In this document: positions 5,996 to 7,952 of the stretch, one piece after another
How the letters are laid out: every line of letters starts with the position of its first letter
Position numbering within the stretch: the first letter of the stretch is position 1
Source: Candidatus Dormiibacterota bacterium
GTDB lineage: Bacteria; Chloroflexota; Dormibacteria; UBA8260
Assembly: GCA_955652545.1 (NCBI GenBank)
Contig: CATPCA010000289.1
Span: 1-7,952, forward strand
DNA length: 7,952 nucleotides
Reading direction: 5' to 3'
Notes under the pieces: model-generated
Told to the model about the DNA's origin: nothing
The model's database searches: none
The model's input: the letters and a program-made list of their open reading frames with translations, nothing else
Position numbers and translations under genes: made by a program

Positions 5996-7284
5996 CCTGA
6001 CGCCTCGGTGAGCGCCTCGTCAAGGGTTACCACAGCAGACGAGAGCTGCTCCTCGTCGATGACCAGCGGCGGCTGGATGCGCAGCACGTTGCCGTAGAAC
6101 CCGCCGACGCCGACGAGCAGGCCGCGCTCCCGGCAGGCGGATCGCACCCGCGTCGCCAGCTGCGCCGCCGCAGCCATCGTCTGCCGGTTGTCGACCAGCT
6201 CAACTCCCACCATCAGGCCCCTGCCGCGAACCTCGCCGATCACCGGGTGCCGTGCCGCCAGCGCCTCCAGCCGGCCGATCAACCACTCGCCGAGGCGCGC
6301 GCTGTTCTCACAGAGCCCATCGTCGTCGATGACCTGCAGCGTGGCCAGTGCTGCAGCGCAGGCCACCGGGTTGCCGCCGAACGTCGAGAGGTGCTCGCCC
6401 GGCTGGAACGAGTCGGCGATCTCCGGCCGCGCGATGAACCCGCCAAGGGGGAAACCGCTGGCGATTCCCTTGGCCATGGTCATGATGTCGGGCTCCACGC
6501 CGTAATGCTCGATCGCGAACATCCTGCCGGTGCGGGCGAACCCGGTCTGCACCTCGTCGACGATCAGCAGGATGCCGTGGCCGTCGAGGATCTCCTTGAC
6601 CCGGCCGAAGTAATCCTGATGCGGGACAACGATTCCTGCCTCACCGAGCACCGGCTCGGCGATGAAGGCCGCGACGTTGCCCGACGTCTGGTAGTCGATG
6701 ACGTCCTCGATGGCGTCTGCGCAACGGAGGCTGCAACGTCCGTCGCACATGCGGCAGCGCAAGGGATGCGGGGCGGGCGCGAAGGCGACTCCGCCGAGGT
6801 AGGGACCGCCGTGCTGCTTGCGCTTGCGGTTGCCGGTGACCGCCAACGTGGCGTTGGTCCGACCGTGGAAGCCCGTCTGCAGGGCGATGAACTCGCTTCT
6901 GCCGGTGAAGGCCCGCGCCAGGCGCATCGCCCCCTCGACAGCTTCGGCACCACTGTTCGAGAAGAACGTCTTCTCCAGCCGGCCAGGGGTCACCTCCGCA
7001 AGGCGCCCAGCCAACTCGCCGACGACCGGGACCTGGTAGAGGTACGACCCGCAGTGGATGAACCGCTCCATCTGCTCGCGAGCCGCCTCGACCACGCGCG
7101 GGTGCGCGTGCCCGGTGCTCACCACCGAGATCCCCGCAAAACAGTCGAGATAGCGCCGCCCGTCCACGTCCCACAGTTCGGCGCCCCTCCCGCGATCCAC
7201 GGCGATCGGCTCGACGCCGGCGACGGCGCTGAGGTTGACGTAGCGCAGGAACTTCTCCGCCGAGGTCGTCGTGACCGCAGTCAT
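5977..7284 (-). CDS. Class III PLP-dependent aminotransferase (GABA/omega-amino acid transaminase-like)
   Basis: A 435-residue fold-type I, class III aminotransferase, a family that moves omega-amino groups (GABA, beta-alanine, ornithine and related amines) to 2-oxoglutarate or pyruvate. Motifs in order: DGRRYLDCFAGISVVSTGHAHP (the substrate/PLP entrance, ~41-62); FFSNSGAEAVEGAMRLAR (107-124), the phosphate-binding loop; GFHGRT (138-143); IVDEVQTGFARTG (241-253), with the PLP-ring aspartate D243; MAKGIASGFPLGGF, with Schiff-base lysine K272; and STFGGNPVACAAALA (300-314). Between 177 and 188 a C-x2-C-x3-C-x3-C cluster interrupts the chain, a possible metal or [2Fe-2S] site. I chose ATG 7284 (MTAVTTTSAEKFLRY); the frame stays open to 7584 but those 100 residues are low-complexity and overlap a divergent gene. 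GAGGAG lies 12 bases upstream. It is convergent with the amidase gene. Substrate specificity, GABA or otherwise, is not established. Confidence 0.93.
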   Translation of the reverse strand: MTAVTTTSAEKFLRYVNLSAVAGVEPIAVDRGRGAELWDVDGRRYLDCFAGISVVSTGHAHPRVVEAAREQMERFIHCGSYLYQVPVVGELAGRLAEVTPGRLEKTFFSNSGAEAVEGAMRLARAFTGRSEFIALQTGFHGRTNATLAVTGNRKRKQHGGPYLGGVAFAPAPHPLRCRMCDGRCSLRCADAIEDVIDYQTSGNVAAFIAEPVLGEAGIVVPHQDYFGRVKEILDGHGILLIVDEVQTGFARTGRMFAIEHYGVEPDIMTMAKGIASGFPLGGFIARPEIADSFQPGEHLSTFGGNPVACAAALATLQVIDDDGLCENSARLGEWLIGRLEALAARHPVIGEVRGRGLMVGVELVDNRQTMAAAAQLATRVRSACRERGLLVGVGGFYGNVLRIQPPLVIDEEQLSSAVVTLDEALTEASGHRPAR

Positions 7285-7381
7285 CTGTGCAGGCGGCTCC
7301 TCGTCGACAGCTTGGTGAGCGGGGTATCTGCGGAGCGACGATAGAACTTCGACGGCGTCCGGCGTTGCCCGTGGCGCGCCT
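7285..7381. other. Divergent intergenic region between the aminotransferase and the membrane protein gene
   Basis: Ninety-seven bases lie between two head-to-head starts and should hold both promoters. The minus strand has the GAGGAG ribosome binding site of the aminotransferase. On the plus strand a TTGGTG (7312-7317) is followed by GATAGA at 7340-7345, but the 22-base spacing is too long for a good sigma-70 promoter. No clear operator palindrome is seen. Confidence 0.35.
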
Positions 7382-7384
7382 ATG

Positions 7385-7952
7385 ATGCAGCGCGTGCAGC
7401 GCAGCGCGTGGGACGACGCATCGCGAGTCGTCGCGTCCATCGCCATCGGGCTGGGGTTGCTCCTGCTGATTCCCGAGCTGGGGCCGGTTATGGCCTGGCC
7501 GTGGCTCTTCGTCGTGCCGGGCACGCTGTTGGTCAGCCGCGCCGTGCCCGGTCTGACACCGCCCGGGAAGGTCGGCGCCGGCATCGTCGCCAGCGTTCTG
7601 CTGTCGGCGCACCTGACCTATGTGCTCTCCTTGGTCCTGGGTTTCGGGCGCGTCAGCGTGTTCGCCGCAATCGGCATCCTGGCCCTGCTCTCGTGGGTCC
7701 TGGCCACCCGACCGGTGCCGTACCTGGCCGCACCGCCGTCTGTGCCGACATCCGGCGCCCTCGCCGAGGGCTGGCGGCGGCACCGCGGCCAATGGTTGTC
7801 CGGGCTCGGCGCCGGGGCGATCACCGGGCTGGTGCTCGACGGAGCGCTCTTCCACCATATCGCCGGCGGTTGGGCATCCGGCGCGGCCAACTGGTCCGAC
7901 TTCCTACTCCACGTGAGCATCGGTGCCAGCATCCAGCACGGGAATTTCCCAC
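7385..7952 (+). CDS. Polytopic membrane protein, 5' part (cut by window end)
   Basis: An open frame of 189 codons runs from ATG 7385 to the right edge without a stop, so the gene is partial; the window end, not a mutation, truncates it. An adjacent in-frame ATG at 7382 is equally possible; no clear Shine-Dalgarno precedes either. Hydrophobic stretches at about 13-32, 36-53, 63-87, 89-108 and 138-158 suggest at least five membrane spans. After the last, the sequence NWSDFLLHVSIGASIQHGNFP recalls the first extracytoplasmic loop of large multispanning proteins related to GT-C glycosyltransferases and DUF2298-type membrane proteins, where a conserved acidic residue and a DF..H pattern precede 'NFPP'. 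That similarity is from memory and is tentative. The 5' end is clearly coding (regular G/C-ending codons, no stops), and the minus-strand frame over it is a shadow. It is divergent from the aminotransferase and gives no sign of sharing its function. Confidence 0.75.
   Translation, partial: MQRVQRSAWDDASRVVASIAIGLGLLLLIPELGPVMAWPWLFVVPGTLLVSRAVPGLTPPGKVGAGIVASVLLSAHLTYVLSLVLGFGRVSVFAAIGILALLSWVLATRPVPYLAAPPSVPTSGALAEGWRRHRGQWLSGLGAGAITGLVLDGALFHHIAGGWASGAANWSDFLLHVSIGASIQHGNFP

Noticed and set aside
6247..7344. Plus-strand frame of 365 codons opposite the aminotransferase
   Set aside because: It is antisense to an intact class III aminotransferase and shows no family motif.
7285..7584. N-terminal extension of the aminotransferase to 7584
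   Set aside because: The extra 100 residues are low-complexity, absent from the family, and overlap the divergent membrane protein gene. The ATG at 7284 gives a normal length.
6641..7858. Minus-strand frame of 405 codons
   Set aside because: It is a Gln/Arg/Gly-rich shadow of the aminotransferase and the divergent membrane protein gene.

Overview
The window is high-GC DNA with strongly G/C-ending codons, GTG as well as ATG starts, short intergenic gaps and an ECF sigma factor. This suggests an actinobacterium (Actinomycetota) or a similar high-GC lineage; the sequence alone does not settle genus or order. I see no rRNA, tRNA, CRISPR array, insertion sequence or phage gene, so this looks like ordinary chromosome.

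Layout. (1) Positions 1-1158, minus strand: a two-gene regulatory unit of an ECF RNA polymerase sigma factor followed 27 bases later by a small one- or two-pass membrane protein, probably its anti-sigma factor but without the usual zinc-finger motif. (2) Positions 1287-1421, plus strand: a 44-codon ORF with an excellent Shine-Dalgarno sequence, unrecognised. (3) Positions 1435-2802, minus strand: a stand-alone TrpB2-type tryptophan synthase beta chain, with no trpA or other trp gene beside it. (4) Positions 3014-3385, plus strand: a small zincin-like metallopeptidase with a complete HExxHxxGxxH motif. (5) Positions 3477-5995, plus strand: a two-gene operon of an APC-family amino acid/amine permease and an acetamidase/formamidase-family hydrolase, joined by a 4-base GTGA overlap and preceded by a plausible promoter carrying the palindrome ATTGATCAAT. 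(6) Positions 5977-7284, minus strand: a class III PLP aminotransferase (GABA/omega-amino acid type) whose 3' end overlaps that of the amidase gene by 19 bases. (7) From about 7385 to the right edge, plus strand: the 5' part of a polytopic membrane protein, divergent from the aminotransferase and cut by the window end.

How the genes may work together: permease, amidase-family hydrolase and omega-aminotransferase are adjacent and together could import a nitrogenous compound, hydrolyse an amide bond and transaminate the released amine. This route is inferred from family membership and adjacency; the substrate cannot be read from the sequence. The TrpB2 enzyme, the metallopeptidase and the sigma/anti-sigma pair have no evident link to it. 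I did not find a clearly new multi-gene system. The points most worth following are the sigma factor with its non-ZAS partner, the 44-aa ORF, the orphan TrpB2, the four-cysteine insert of the aminotransferase and the permease-amidase-aminotransferase group.
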